A DNA stretch of 64,000 nucleotides, taken from Jacaranda mimosifolia. Its lineage: Eukaryota; Streptophyta; Magnoliopsida; Lamiales; Bignoniaceae. The stretch covers positions 30,241,032-30,305,031 of the forward strand of contig CM032125.1 in the NCBI GenBank assembly GCA_018894105.1. Reading direction: 5' to 3'. The position numbers and the translations under genes were made by a program. Numbering within the stretch: position 1 is the first letter of the stretch; every line of letters begins with the position of its first letter. Under the pieces are notes generated by a model. That model saw only the letters and a list, made by a program, of their open reading frames with translations, was not told the origin of the DNA and did not search any database. Below, in pieces: positions 46,335 to 59,545 of the stretch.

Positions 46335-47235
46335 TATATATTATTAAATTCAATATTCTTATTTTTAGGGAATTCATTTGATAAAAAATTATTAGATAAT
46401 TGGGTTTTGAATATTTAATAGATTAGATTATTTAGTTCCATATCAAATTAGCTTATTTTAAATTACGAATATTCATAATCAGTGTGATCTATCAACTATT
46501 TATAATCAATTCATATTCTAAAATTTAAATTGGATTTGTATTGGAATTCGGAAATAACAATCCTAATCTAGATGCCAAATGATTAATAAACCTAACCACA
46601 TCACCCACACAGGTATAAGTGTGAGATGCCGAGCGGTCGATTGCCTGGGGGTCTCGCCCTTACTATTGTAAGTGTGAGGTTGCCAAATGGTCTTTGGTCC
46701 AAATGCACAAATCTCACACATAAAGTGTGTGAAGTTGAAGACTCAGACCTAGTGGACACAGGAACTTACAAGTTTATTAAAAAAAAAAAAAAAAGTGTGA
46801 GATTCAAGCTCTACCAAACTCTTAGTATGTATGTGCTTAAAAAGATATAAGTATGAAATTATTATTCAAACTCTAACAAACTCTTAAGATATGCCATTGT
46901 GTAAATATAAAAAATTATAATCAAATTATTCGCATTCAACAAAAAAACAAAAAAGAATATGAAAAAAGTAGTAGTTGAATCATTTATTTTAGTTTAAATG
47001 ACAAGTAGCTAGGAAATAAGTGTAAATACGGGTTTGACCTTAAACCCTTGAGGAAAACAAATAATAAAATAATAGTAAATCAAACCCGCGAAGGCCGAAG
47101 GCGGGTCGATTGCGTCTACTGCGTGCCATTCATACGTACACATCCAAACCGTGTGTCCCTTTTTCTTCTTCTTCTTCGTTTCTGCAATAGGGCAATTGAA
47201 TTATAATTTTTCTTTCTACATAAACTGCGTCCGTT
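46335..47235. other. Intergenic DNA and presumed HIR promoter
   Basis: AT-rich with no gene. It has a poly-A run near 46779-46794 and a repeat phrase (AAGTGTGAG..TTC) seen in many plant intergenic repeats. The 5' leader of the HIR gene probably lies in about 47150-47235, which has a CTTCTTCTTCTTC pyrimidine tract common in plant leaders. No clear TATA box. Confidence 0.5.
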
Positions 47236-47490
47236 ATGGGGAATGCTTACTGTTTGTTTTGCGGGTGCGTAGACCAAGCCAGCATCGGAGTGGTCGAGAA
47301 GTGGGGGCGGTTCTACCGCGTCGCTCAGCCGGGCCTCCATTTCTTCAATCCCTTCGTCGGAGAATGCCTCGCCGGAATCCTATCCACCAGGATCAACTCT
47401 CTCGATGTCAAAATAGAGACCAAAACTAAGGTCCATTCGTAATCTTCTATTTACCTATACGTGGGTGTGTGTGCGTGGGTGGGTGGGTGG

Positions 47491-47566
<76 letters not shown>

Positions 47567-50500
47567 CGTGATAATTGGATGACGTAGTTTTGCCTATGCT
47601 TTTGATCTCATGATTCTTTGATCGTCTTATGCCTTGTGTTTGAATTGTTGTGTAATTTCTTCGATGCTGTTTTATTGATGGTTTTGTTTTCGGTTCGTGT
47701 AAAATGTAAATCGGGTTGAATTTTCAGATAAATGATTTTATTGTTGCAAGGTAAGTTCTAGTTTGGGTGGATTGCTGTGGAAATTAGGATAATTTTAATG
47801 TTATGATTGGTCATTGGTCACAACTGTGCTGCAAAATCATTTGAAAGCGTTTGATGTATAGTTTTAGTCGTGAATTTTATTATTCTCTTTCTAAGAAACA
47901 CCTCGTTCTTACATGAATAGTTATAGTTATGTTGATGGATATGAAATGATGAATTGATCAGTTTGTTTTATTATTGTTGTTGATGCTTCTTTTCATAAGT
48001 TCAACTTTGTGTTACAATTTGCTACATCTTGCAATTTTATAGGACTGCTGAATCTGTATTTAAGTTGTTTACATGTTGGCAATGGAATGTTTATCCTTGC
48101 AAGATTGGTTGATTGTAATGGTTCCGCAAGTTCTTTTGACTCAATTTCTGTCATATTAAATACATTGAAATAATGAGTTTCAAATAATCAGATGTTGTTT
48201 ATGAATGAGCTCTCATGATTGAATTTGAGTAAATAGAAACCTTGGTGTTATAAGCATTTACTATTTAGGAAGATTCTATTCCTGAAGAAAGTATCAACAT
48301 TAAGTACATTTCCAAGTTAGTTACAATTTGAGTTACACTATTTGTTGGGAAAAGCTAGTACTCCATCCCCCCCCCCCCCCCCCGGGAGGATAGCACATGT
48401 GACTTATAAGAAAGAAGAAAAGACAAATTTGTCCTCTTTCTTTCAGAATCACCTTTTAGTCTTTAAAAATATTAAATGAATCTGAGCAATCAAAAATTTT
48501 CCATTTAAAAGAAAATCACATGTTGCTTAAACGAAAAAATAAATATTTAACGGGCATGTAGTTGGTTTATTTTCGTAGATGGTGATTAACACATATGTTA
48601 AAAAAAAAAAAAAATGTTTCCTGAACAAGAGTGCATATATCATTAAATGTACGAATTCATAGTAAGGGACACGTTTTCCAAGAGAAGTGAAATTAGAAAT
48701 TCAAACATTCTATATGGGAGGAATGAGGAAATATAGAATTTTTTGGCTGATGGTTGTAGTTGCAACCTATACGTCATGAGACTATTTGTTCTTATCGGAG
48801 AAAATACTTACATCTGTAATGCAACAGGACAATGTCTTTGTTCAAATGCATTGTTCAATTCAATATAGAGTTATCAAGGAAAATGCAGATGATGCATTTT
48901 ATGAATTACAAAATCCTCAAGAGCAGATTCAGTCTTATGTATTTGATGGTAATTAAAATATGTTTCCCTCTTATGTTTTCTTCATCTTTCTATTACTTAT
49001 ACCCATTTTTCTAATTTGCATCTACTTGTGATACTAGTGGTCCGAGCGCATGTTCCCAGAATGACTTTGGATGAGCTGTTCGAGCAAAAGGGAGATGTAG
49101 CTCAAACTGTACTAGAGGAACTTGAGAAGGTATATTTATATTTTTCAAATTGATATAGATAATCTGATGTCGTCAAATACCTTCATACCTGGAAAATTTG
49201 GGAGAGTTCAAGTCTCTACTCTGTGAAGTGAGAAGTACCACAACCCAAAGGTAGGGGTGACTTTTTTTTTTTTTTACTCCTTGTGATGGCTCTACCTTGT
49301 GTATCTGGAAAGATGCTCAAGCAAAGCTTTTTCCTCTAGCTTGTGTGCTTGGAACCCAAGGAGTGGTAAGGATTCCCAAATAAGAAGCACCTATGTACAC
49401 AACAGAATAAAGAGGAACAAGCCTGATAACCTGAGGCATGCTTGCTATCTATAGTATAAAATTTAGATCTAAAACTTTCCTGAAGGTTTATGCAGAAAGT
49501 TTGAGAAAATGATGTGATCTTTCTGATACTAATAGCAGCTCTACCTGGTATCAGTTATCCAAGGTCCTCTACTTGAATTATGTGAGCTTTTCACAGTATC
49601 ATTTTCTATGGCTGTGTTACTTGGTTTCATATCATGTAGTTTGAAACTGAAAAAGATAGGTGAAAAAGAACTTTTTGGGGAAAATTTTTGTAACAAACTA
49701 GTAAAAGAAGACCATTTGCCGTGGCTATTCTGTTAGTTTCGCAAGCTGCTCGTTATTAACATGTTCTCTCAGATGTCTAATTTAGTATGGCAGGGCATGT
49801 TGTTCAAAGGATTCATTTGTAAGATTTCATTTGTCAGGTGATGGGAGCATATGGATACAACATAGAGCACATATTGATGGTTGACATTATTCCTGATCCC
49901 TCTGTGCGGAGAGCAATGAATGAGATAAATGCAGGTTAGCATCCTTTGCAATTTTGCTTTCATTAAAACATTAATTTTGAGGAACTTTGAGGCCATATTA
50001 GCAAAACACGCAAGTGTTCAGGATATGCTGTCTAGAATTTGGGTGTGTGCAGTTAAAACTAGTCATACTGCTCCTTTTTCTTTTTCGAGTTTTTGAACTG
50101 TGTTTCTAAGTTTACAAACTGCTGCCTCGATGATGTATGTGAATGGCTCTCCCTTGGTGCATTTGGAATGAGTTCTTCAATATTCTTTTCACGAATAACG
50201 CATTTGCTTATTTTGTTTCTTGAGAAGATAATTTATAGACTATATTGCTCTCCCATGGCACTTTCAATTAAGTCTCTATTTATTCTTAACTTTTCTGGTT
50301 CACTTTTTCTTTCTCAAGGAGACAGAGAAAAGTTTTGTGTAGATGGAAGCACTTGCAGTTTTGTGTGGGGCTAGATTCATATATGAATTCTTATATTTCC
50401 AAAAGCAGACTGGTTGTCTTGCATGACTTGTGCTAGCTATAAAGGTGAATTGATTGGAGTTTTTGATGGATGAAGTATAAGGGTGCTGAATTTAATGTTG

Positions 50501-51254
50501 GAAGGTAAATATAAAAATAAAATATTTATTGAATAGCTCACTGGATCAGTGAAGGTGGCCTTCTATGCATTATTTATTTAGGTACAGTTCCTGCAGTTTG
50601 CTTCACTTTCGGTAGAATAATTAGTGATATGAATGATAATAATGGACGAGCATTCTCATTGGATTTACTGTTTCCAAAATGCAAAACGTAGTCTCTGCTT
50701 CCATTTGGTTCTCTCTCTTTGTTGTTGGTTCTTGAGTGCCAATACTCCCATGGATTTCTTCTCTCTCTCTCTTTTGTTTTTATGGCATAGACGCATAGTT
50801 AACTTTGCAATATATGCCACCTGGAGACATCTAAATATTGTTTCTTAATGCTGCTAATGATGCAATTTTATTTGATATGGTAGCTCAAAGGATGCAACTT
50901 GCTAGTGTATACAAAGGGGAGGCGGAGAAGATTCTCCTGGTTAAGAAAGCAGAAGCTGATGCAGAAGCCAAGTATCTTGGTGGAGTTGGGGTTGCCAGAC
51001 AGAGGCAGGCTATTACAGACGGCCTTCGGGAGAATATCTTGAACTTCTCCCACAAGGTTGAGGGCACCTCTGCAAAGGAGGTTATGGACCTTATCATGAT
51101 CACCCAATATTTCGACACAATCAAAGACCTCGGAAATGGTTCCAAGAACACTACAGTTTTCATACCCCACGGCCCTGGTCATGTCCGGGATATTGGTGAG
51201 CAGATACGTAATGGGCTGATGGAGGCTTCAAGCTCACAGGTCAACGTTGAATAA
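47236..51254 (+). CDS. HIR3: Hypersensitive-induced reaction protein (SPFH/band 7), HIR3-like
   Basis: Five exons: 47236-47430, 48828-48948, 49038-49129, 49838-49934 and 50884-51254, all with GT-AG introns and phases that join, giving 291 residues. HIR proteins are plasma-membrane scaffolds linked to immune receptors and cell death. [11 protein letters not shown] has Gly2 for N-myristoylation and cysteines for acylation. Residues about 10-190 form the SPFH domain ([52 protein letters not shown]), then a charged helix ([20 protein letters not shown]) and [35 protein letters not shown] matches Arabidopsis At5g51570 (HIR3) from memory better than HIR1/2. The first donor (AAG/GTCCAT) is weak. Intact; no break seen. 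Confidence 0.93.
47462..47562. repeat. Compound GT/GA microsatellite in HIR intron 1
   Basis: GGGT units, then about 15 GT repeats and about 20 GA repeats, beginning roughly 30 bp after the intron 1 donor. Confidence 0.95.
48367..48383. repeat. Poly-C tract in HIR intron 1
   Basis: Seventeen C in a row followed by GGGAGG; its length could be an assembly or sequencing artefact. Confidence 0.85.
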
Positions 51255-52560
51255 TCAAGCTGGTTTCTGTGAATATCTTCCACTAGTGTTCTATGGACTT
51301 ATATTTTCGCTTTTCATAATAGAGATTTCCTGTTAAATCTGAAGATATGTCTAATGTGGTATTCCTGTCTATAAGTGCTTACTAAGTCAGAAATTACACC
51401 GGTGATTAACAGCTTTGTGAAAATATGATGTTACTGTTGTGGTTGGGTTTAACTGATAAAGGAGGATAGCTGCAAATGGAGAGGACAAAGTGGGTTTGAA
51501 TCAATGGTTCAACCCAATGCTGCAATGCAGAAAGTTTTGGGTGATTTTGAAGATGAGTTCGAGTGGTTTTCTAAGTTTTGGGCCTGAAATAGACTCAAAA
51601 TTGGTTCGAGTACAAAATTTAACTAAAATTTAATGAGTATAAAAAATAAATTTTGAATTAATTCTTTCTGTTTCCCAATTGAACGTGCTTTTGCATTATT
51701 AATTTTTAAATCCTAGTAGGCATTTTGGACTTTTTAACAAATTGCATGTTACGAAAAAGATTAATAAAATAAGTATATCATTTAATAAATTATCTTATTA
51801 TATTATAAAATTGTTTATTGAATAAGGCGTAAGGGGTACTAATAAAATAAACTTGCAAAACAATAATTATTCCTATTATATTGTAAATTTATTGAATAAG
51901 GCATAAAAATTATGCTGATATTGTTATTTCTTTTGAGCTAATGCTTTTGAACAAATGAAATAAATCAAAAGAAGTATTTTGATATCACATCGACTAAATG
52001 TATCCCAATTTATTTTGAACTTCATTCGTAAGCTTGTTTGCTTCGATATAATCTCCGTATGTCACTCACTTGATAAGATACACACGTATTTTTAGTTGCC
52101 TACATTTGAACGTGTTATCTACTCGCCAATCATTTGACACATTTCATTTTTATTTTTTTTTATTGTAAATATTTCAATTGGTTATTATTAGTTAAAAAAA
52201 AATTGTTTGGACCACTCATACAATTCATACATAATATTTTCTTCGATGATTTTAAATTTTTTTTTTTATAATTTTGATAATACATAGGGATAGTTTGGTT
52301 GGCATGATAAGGTGGGATATAATATTTTTATCCTATCTTATCATTCATTTAATTAGAATGATAATAACTAAAATCCGCATTTACATGTACAATAACGAAT
52401 GATAAATTAACCTACCTCCCCCATGAATTTATTTAAACTGGGTTTGCTCTTTCTCTTGAAATTATCTATTTATTCTTAAATTATGAAATCAATTTATTAA
52501 AACACCCTTTCCTATTCAAATTAAAAAAAATAAAAAAATATATCTTCAATTATTGCATTC

Positions 52561-52600
<40 letters not shown>

Positions 52601-53827
52601 GAGAAGACAAATGATGGATTTTTTATATTTGAGTGAGGGAGAGAAGGGTAATTTAATATGTATCATCAAGGTGCTTTAGTATTGAACCAAACACAACAAA
52701 TGTAAACCTACATAAAAATAATCATGCAAATCAAACAATACCAAAATGATAAAAAATTACATAAATTATCACATGATAAATAATTATGAGATAACTTAAA
52801 AATCCAACCAAATAGCCCATATTATTTGATGGAATTAAAAATTAAAAAAAATGTATTTTCATCATTGATCGAATGATCGTCCAATAAATTTTTTTCCCAC
52901 TTAATACCTCTTAGAAATTCATATTTGCCGACTAGACAACAACTCTTGGTGGATTGCATATTGCTAGAGCTATTGTCATTGGTCATTGACCATGTGTATC
53001 GTTATCAGATTTATATATATATATATATATATATGGGATTTAGAGTTCAAATTTAAACATTAATTATGTGGTATGGTTCAAGAACTCAAGTTACTTGGTC
53101 ATTCATTATCAATGTGATCAAAATTACTTTTAACAAGAAATATATCAAAGAGCCGGCGACGGGTTAGTCTAAAATCAAAATTTATCAGAAGTTTGATCTA
53201 AATTTTTTGAACAATTAGCTTTTTATAATTGTATCAATAATAATTCAGTAAGCGTATGTTTTAAAAAAATAATATGTTTATTTATGAATTATTCAAATCA
53301 TACTAGACTATTATGATTACGAAAAATGTAGAAAAATCATGAATGTCATATTGCAAATCTAAAGTAAGATACGACAATCATACCATAATCTTTGGGCATC
53401 GAGAATACTTCTCATTACCACACAAAATAATGGTTTGGCTTTACAAAAAGGAATAAATAAAAATAAATAAAGAGGTTTGAAAATTTTTGAGTGAAGCAAT
53501 TAAAATTTCCTCTTATGGTAAGCAAGATCAAACAAACTTGCCTTTTATAAAAATTGAATAATAATTGGTCCAAAAGAGCCACGTATAATGAAAAATAGCC
53601 ACATATATATAGAAATGATCGTATATCATCAATTGATATCAAGAATAAATACAATTTTGTGGCAATCCAATGATTAATGTCACTACCTTTCTCATTATTG
53701 CTATTACTTTTCTATTATTGCAATGTTTTCAAAACAAAAGCCATTTTATTTTTATTCTCATTTTGTGAAAAATGTCGCTCGTGCCTCTATATTATGGGAT
53801 ATTAAAAATGTCGCACATTCTCATCTA
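51255..53827. other. AT-rich intergenic DNA after HIR
   Basis: The HIR 3' untranslated region probably ends within the first 200-300 bp. No gene beyond. A (TTA)n microsatellite lies at 52559-52599, and a short (AT)n run at about 53014-53034. About 52280-52830 begins with GATAGTTTGGTTGGCATGAT and ends near ACCAAATAGCCCATA, with inverted ends typical of a MITE, but exact borders were not fixed. Confidence 0.55.
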
Positions 53828-56800
53828 TCTATACTATTATATATAGTAAAATTTTATACTTATTTAATTGTCTAATTTTGATTCTAATTGTACAAATTTA
53901 TCCATATGTCAAATTCTCATAATTTTGAGTTTTTTTAATTCAATTAAAAAAATTTATTAGCTGTTGATTATTATATCTAACCAATATAATTGTATCTTAT
54001 CTCTAATTTTCTTTCATTCAAAATTCAAAATATATTTGATGATATTTTATAATTTTTATCTGGTAGAGAATTTGATATTTGATATACTCAAAGATGTTTA
54101 AATGTATTAAAGCTCTTCTACTTGATATACCTTAATAGAATTTAAAGAATGAAAACACATCCAAGTCTCAAATAACTCTCACTCAATCTTCCAACTTCAC
54201 ATCTTGAAGAAGAGAGATTACCAAGTATCTCCATAAGAATTTTTCTATGTAAGTAAAGAAAAAGTTAATGCTTTTTAGTTATATTTTTTCATGGATTTTG
54301 TTGTTGAGGTTTAGTTTCTATGTTTTGTTTATTATATGAAATTGATTGACTTTAGGTATTGATGTAATTCATGTGCAGAATAAAGAAAATATTGAGAAGG
54401 AATAGAATCAAGAATGATACAAAATATTTATGATTGATTTATATTGGAACCACAAGGTTAGTTTTTTTTCTTTTTTTAATTACTTAAAAATATTTTGACA
54501 TTTTTAATTTATGAGCTTTCTAAAATAGATAATTTATTCAACTATAATAATAGTTTTCTTATTAATTAAACGGCATATTCATTGATGTTAGTGCACTCCA
54601 TGGTTATTTACTATACAAATTTGAAGGTTGTAACAGTAGACATGATTTTCTCTTCCTTGTCAAAGTTGTAGACATCATAGGTCTTATGTATTTTTCTTGG
54701 GTATCTTTCCCATCCTTGTGTTTTGTTTTATTCCTTCATACATACATCCACCATTCTTTCGCCCACACTTGAATATTGTTCTTGAAACGTGATCTGTGAA
54801 TAGGTGGTCCAAGACTTTTATTCATTGTGGTAAGTATCCGCTAAATAGAGCAATGACTTTGTTTTATTTATTTTAAATACAATGTGAAAGTATAATCTAT
54901 TGAGAGATTTATACAAAAATAAACTTAGGACTCATCAATCGTTTGAAGATGATTATGAAGGAGTTGAATGTGAAGAAAAGAGTCTTATTGTGTATTTTTT
55001 TGTGGGAAGTGTTGACTATACAAATCTGAATGCTATAGCAGTAGACAAGTTTCTCCTCTTATTTTTTAATTGTATAATTTTGTATTCTATTTATTATGTT
55101 AAATTGATTGACTTTAGGCGTATTGATGTAATTCATACATATGATAGAGGGAATACTAAGAAAGTAACAAAATCAAGAAAAAACATTGAGCATTTTTTAT
55201 TGATTTGCATCGAAATTATGAGATTTATTTTTCTTTGTAATTATTTAAAGATATTTTCTTTTGATGTTTAATTATGGACTTTTTGAATTTAATTAATTTC
55301 AATAATAATTTATTTATTTATTTGTATTAATTGAACTTGAATTATAATCAATTAGCACACACTACTGTATTCCATGTGTTTGCTTGGATAGTTTATTTAA
55401 AGTGTTCAATATTTTTTTACAACTTCTACTCACTTAAAATTCATGCAACAGTGGGCCTATAGTGAGCAATAAGAGCAATGAAAGTCATCACTGAGAGAGA
55501 GAGAGAGAGTTGAGGTTGTTTTAGCTTATATAAGTTTTTTGCTTGGATTCTATCATATCTCTCTCTGTTGTGTTAATATTTTGTTCGATATATGGTTAGC
55601 TAGAATTTAGATTATGTTTCAAACCTATTATACTTGTGCACATTGGCTTTTTATTTTACTTCTTTAAAAATTTTGAATGAATAAATTAGTTACACAATTT
55701 CTTTCTAATGAACTCATTTGTCTTCTTAAGTTACTTACATGGTAGTAATATTTTCTTTCAATTAAATATTTCATAAACACGGATCAAATTAGTTATATGC
55801 ACAGATTAAATTAATTATAAATTAAAATATATTTTATATTATTTTAATTCATGTAAAAGTAAATTTAATGCATGGTATATTTGTAATAAATACATGGTAA
55901 AATATGGATATTTGCATATTAATTAAATACTACTAATTTTGGGCACATTTGATGCATGTGCTAAATTTTTTATGATATAGAATAGATAAAAATATTTATT
56001 TATTTGTATATAATATTAATTTTTTAATAATTTTAATATATTTCTCTAAATTTTTACATAAATAAGACAAAAAAATTACTATAGGATGGTAATTTTGAGT
56101 TCAAATGTCAAATTTTTAGAATTTTTTGAGTTTTTTAATTTAGTTAAAAAAAATTCATTGGTTGTTTATTTGCTTTTATATTTTATTTTAATATGATCAA
56201 TGTATCTATTATAACTAAAATATCATATTGTACTTATCCAGAATTGTAATATGGATTTTTATCTCATAAGATAATGCAAAAAAAATCTATTATCATATTT
56301 TTATCTCACCAAATAAGTTTATAATTTTAAAAATATTTTATAAGCACCATATTAAGTACTCTTATCACCAAACTCTATCTTAAATTAATTTATCATAAGA
56401 TTAATAGATAAATATTTTATTTATTTTATATGTAAATTTTATTTTTCCATAATTATTTTTTTTACATTTTATTTCCACATTATTCATAGTATAATTCAAT
56501 ATTTTTAGTTGTAAGACCTCTCTCCCCAATTAGCATAATATAATAATATTTTTTTAATTTTAATTAATTTAAAATTTATTTCATAGGAAATTTTTAATAT
56601 TTTTTTGATTATATATTTTTTATATTTTTTGTTTTTAATTTAAATTAATTAGATATTTTTCTAATATATTTAAATATTTTATCAATATTATTATTTTATT
56701 ATTTCCTCAATATTTCTTTAAAATTAAAGTTCTTATGACCAACTTAGCATTGTAATTTTTATATTATTTAAAAACATCAGCATGCGGTACTTTTTTATTT

Positions 56801-57775
56801 CAATTAATTAACTTTTATGTATTTATTTTCAATAGTATTTTCAAATATTTCTATATGTTCATATAAGAATCTATCTTTGATATTGAATTTTTATTTTACT
56901 ATTATTTTAGTTGCAGCTCTCTCAATTTATCTAGATAAAAAAAATTATATATACTTCATATTTGAGTAATGTATCTCGAATAATGTAAAGTAAGAAAATA
57001 TTTAAAAATATGATAATTTTATTAAGTTGTTGAAATTATTTTAATTTTCTTATCAACGGTGAAGAAATGATATATATTTTCTATAAAATATTCATTAAAT
57101 TTATTAGCACTTGATTTACCCACTTTCTAATTATGTGCATATAAGAATTTTTTTTATTTTTTGTATATAATATAATGTGCTTTGATAAATTTATTCCGAT
57201 TAAATGAATTTTTACTTATTACACTATTTTTATAAGAAAATCATTTTATTTCTCTTCAATAAATAAATTATTTATAAAAATTATGTATATACAACCAAAA
57301 ATCAAAATTTCATTGCTAAAGCAAATACTTTTCTTACAATTGATATATTTCATATTTAGTAATTTATATTCACTTTGACAATATTAACTATCAAAAATTA
57401 AATAAATATATGAAGTAATGAAATTATCTAATAAATATGAGCTTTAATAAATATTAACTTATTTTTTCATTTAAAGAGTTAGATTTTTTTAATTTAATTA
57501 TATATTTTTATCCAAAAAACTTAAAATGTATCCAAAATAAAGTAGTTGATAACCATATTATTTCAAAACAACAATCAATTTTTCATACTTAATAAATTCT
57601 TTTATATTTATATAGATATAATCACTTTATTTTTAGTTGAAGTAATTAAATATTCAATTATTTCAAATAAAAAATTATTAAATAAATAAAATATTCAATC
57701 ATTTGATCAAATAAATTCTTTTATTTCTTAATTAAATATTTTCTAGACAACTTAGAATTTAAATATATATAGATA

Positions 57776-57808
<33 letters not shown>

Positions 57809-58982
57809 CTTTTACATAATATATATTAAATATATTTCAAAAGTAAAATTAAAATACTTAACAATCATAATTATATCTTAATACTGTGACTTTTTTAAAT
57901 TTTTTTACAACTTATTTATTGCTTATGAAAGAGATAAATAAATATTTATGTAAAATCATCACTTTTTTATTAAAGAGTTAGGAGTTTGAGAAATGAATAA
58001 TTATAAATTAATTGATATAAAAGTTCTCGACTTATCAAAATATTTAAAATTTAATTATTTTTTTCAATAATATTTTTTAGATATGTAAAATCATTTTAGA
58101 TAAAATTATATATATAATAAATATAATAATTTTATTAAAGAATTTGTTTCAAATATAAACAGTTACTTCCTATAATAAGTATAAACTTTGAATTTTATTT
58201 TTATATTACTAATTTAATTATTTTAGTTTCTTAGCAATATAATAATAGAGGACTCATTTTCAGTTATTTGAAATGAATTCTTTTATAAATATATATAGTT
58301 TACATAGTTGAAAATTTTCAAGAGGTTGATAAATGACCACTTAAATAGGAAATGATATCAATTTATATATTTTTTAATATATTTAATTTCTTTATTTTAT
58401 AATTATATAGCATACATTTATTTTAATATTTTTGCTTATAATTATTCATATAAATATTTTTACATGGATTAATTATGTGACATAAAAAATAGTTTGAGTG
58501 AAAGTAGTATCCGTTTAATTATTCATACATTTTTATTTATTTATGGAAGAAACTTATGAAAGATTGATATTTTATTTTGAATTAAATATTTTAAATTTAC
58601 TTATTATATTATTCATGTACATAATATATGTTAATTGGTAACTTTAAAAATAATAAAATAACTACATATATAAATAAAAATAAATAAATTTTACTTATCA
58701 GAGTTATATGTAATATCAAGAGATATTTAAACTTACAAACAAAAATTGTATATTACAAACTACTTATTGAATTAGTTATCAAATAATTAATAACCTAATG
58801 TAAGTTATTTTCATAGATAAAATACAAAGAGTTTATGTATTTACTCTAAAAAAAAATATTTAACATTTAAAATTATCAAATGTCATGAAAATCTAACTGT
58901 AACTTCCAAATTATTAAGAAACCATACAAAAAAGCTTTATATTTAAAAAAATTATTTGATTATTTATCATATCAAAATATAA

Positions 58983-59014
<32 letters not shown>

Positions 59015-59370
59015 ATATATAAATAAATCTAATTTAAAAGGCATATTCGGCAAAATATTCTACGCTATTTTTATTTTCTTAATTCTTTTATTTATATTTT
59101 TGAAATTTTATCATTTTATAAATTTTTATATAATTTATAAACTTAGAGTTAGCAATTATTGATACTTTATAACTTATTTAAATATAAATTATCTTCAGGC
59201 ATAATATTTTTAATTGAAATATTTATATTATTTTATTTACTTAGTAATAGATTTTCTTTCATTAAATGTTAAAAATAATTATAGTTCATGTTTTAAGCAC
59301 ATGAAGTAAAATTAATATTATTATAAAATAAATTATTTCAATCTTAGATTTATTTTCGAACACATGCTAG
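53828..59370 (+). mobile_element. Possible Helitron-like element, very AT-rich
   Basis: The left edge reads A/TCTATACTATTATATATAG and the right edge ACACATGCTAG/T: the TC...CTAG ends and insertion between A and T are Helitron traits. No clear 3' hairpin and no Rep/helicase coding were found. Inside, about 100 bp around 54297-54400 (AAATTGATTGACTTTAGG..TATTGATGTAATTCAT) recurs at 55064-55164, so there is an internal duplication about 770 bp apart. The 123-codon frame at 54900 is not recognised. Chance matches are likely in such AT-rich DNA. Confidence 0.25.
57777..57807. repeat. (GT)n(AT)n microsatellite
   Basis: A GT run followed by AT repeats. A mirror-like (AT)n(GT)n(AT)n run occurs at about 58983-59022. 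Confidence 0.9.
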
Positions 59371-59432
59371 TTTAATATATTTGAATCTTCATTCTTATTA
59401 AACGAACCAATATTCTTTAGATAATTGAAATT

Positions 59433-59545
59433 TGAATGATCTGAATCTGACCACATTGAGTTTTATAGGACAAATCTGAATGATCTGAATCTGACCTTAT
59501 TGAATTTTATAGGACAAATTTGAGTGATCTGAATCTGACCACATT
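59433..59545. repeat. 44-bp tandem repeat, about 2.6 copies
   Basis: Units start at 59433, 59477 and 59521 with TGA(A/G)TGATCTGAATCTGACC and end TTTTATAGGACAAAT. A lone degraded piece (TGAATTTTATAGGACAAATT) recurs near 59668. Confidence 0.92.

Noticed and set aside
50868..51182. Two minus-strand frames of 92-104 codons
   Set aside because: They lie opposite HIR exon 5, which is clearly coding on the plus strand.
52280..52830. Possible MITE with GGTTGG/CCAACC-type ends
   Set aside because: The ends look roughly inverted, but neither a target duplication nor a paralogous empty site is available, so it was not called as a separate element.
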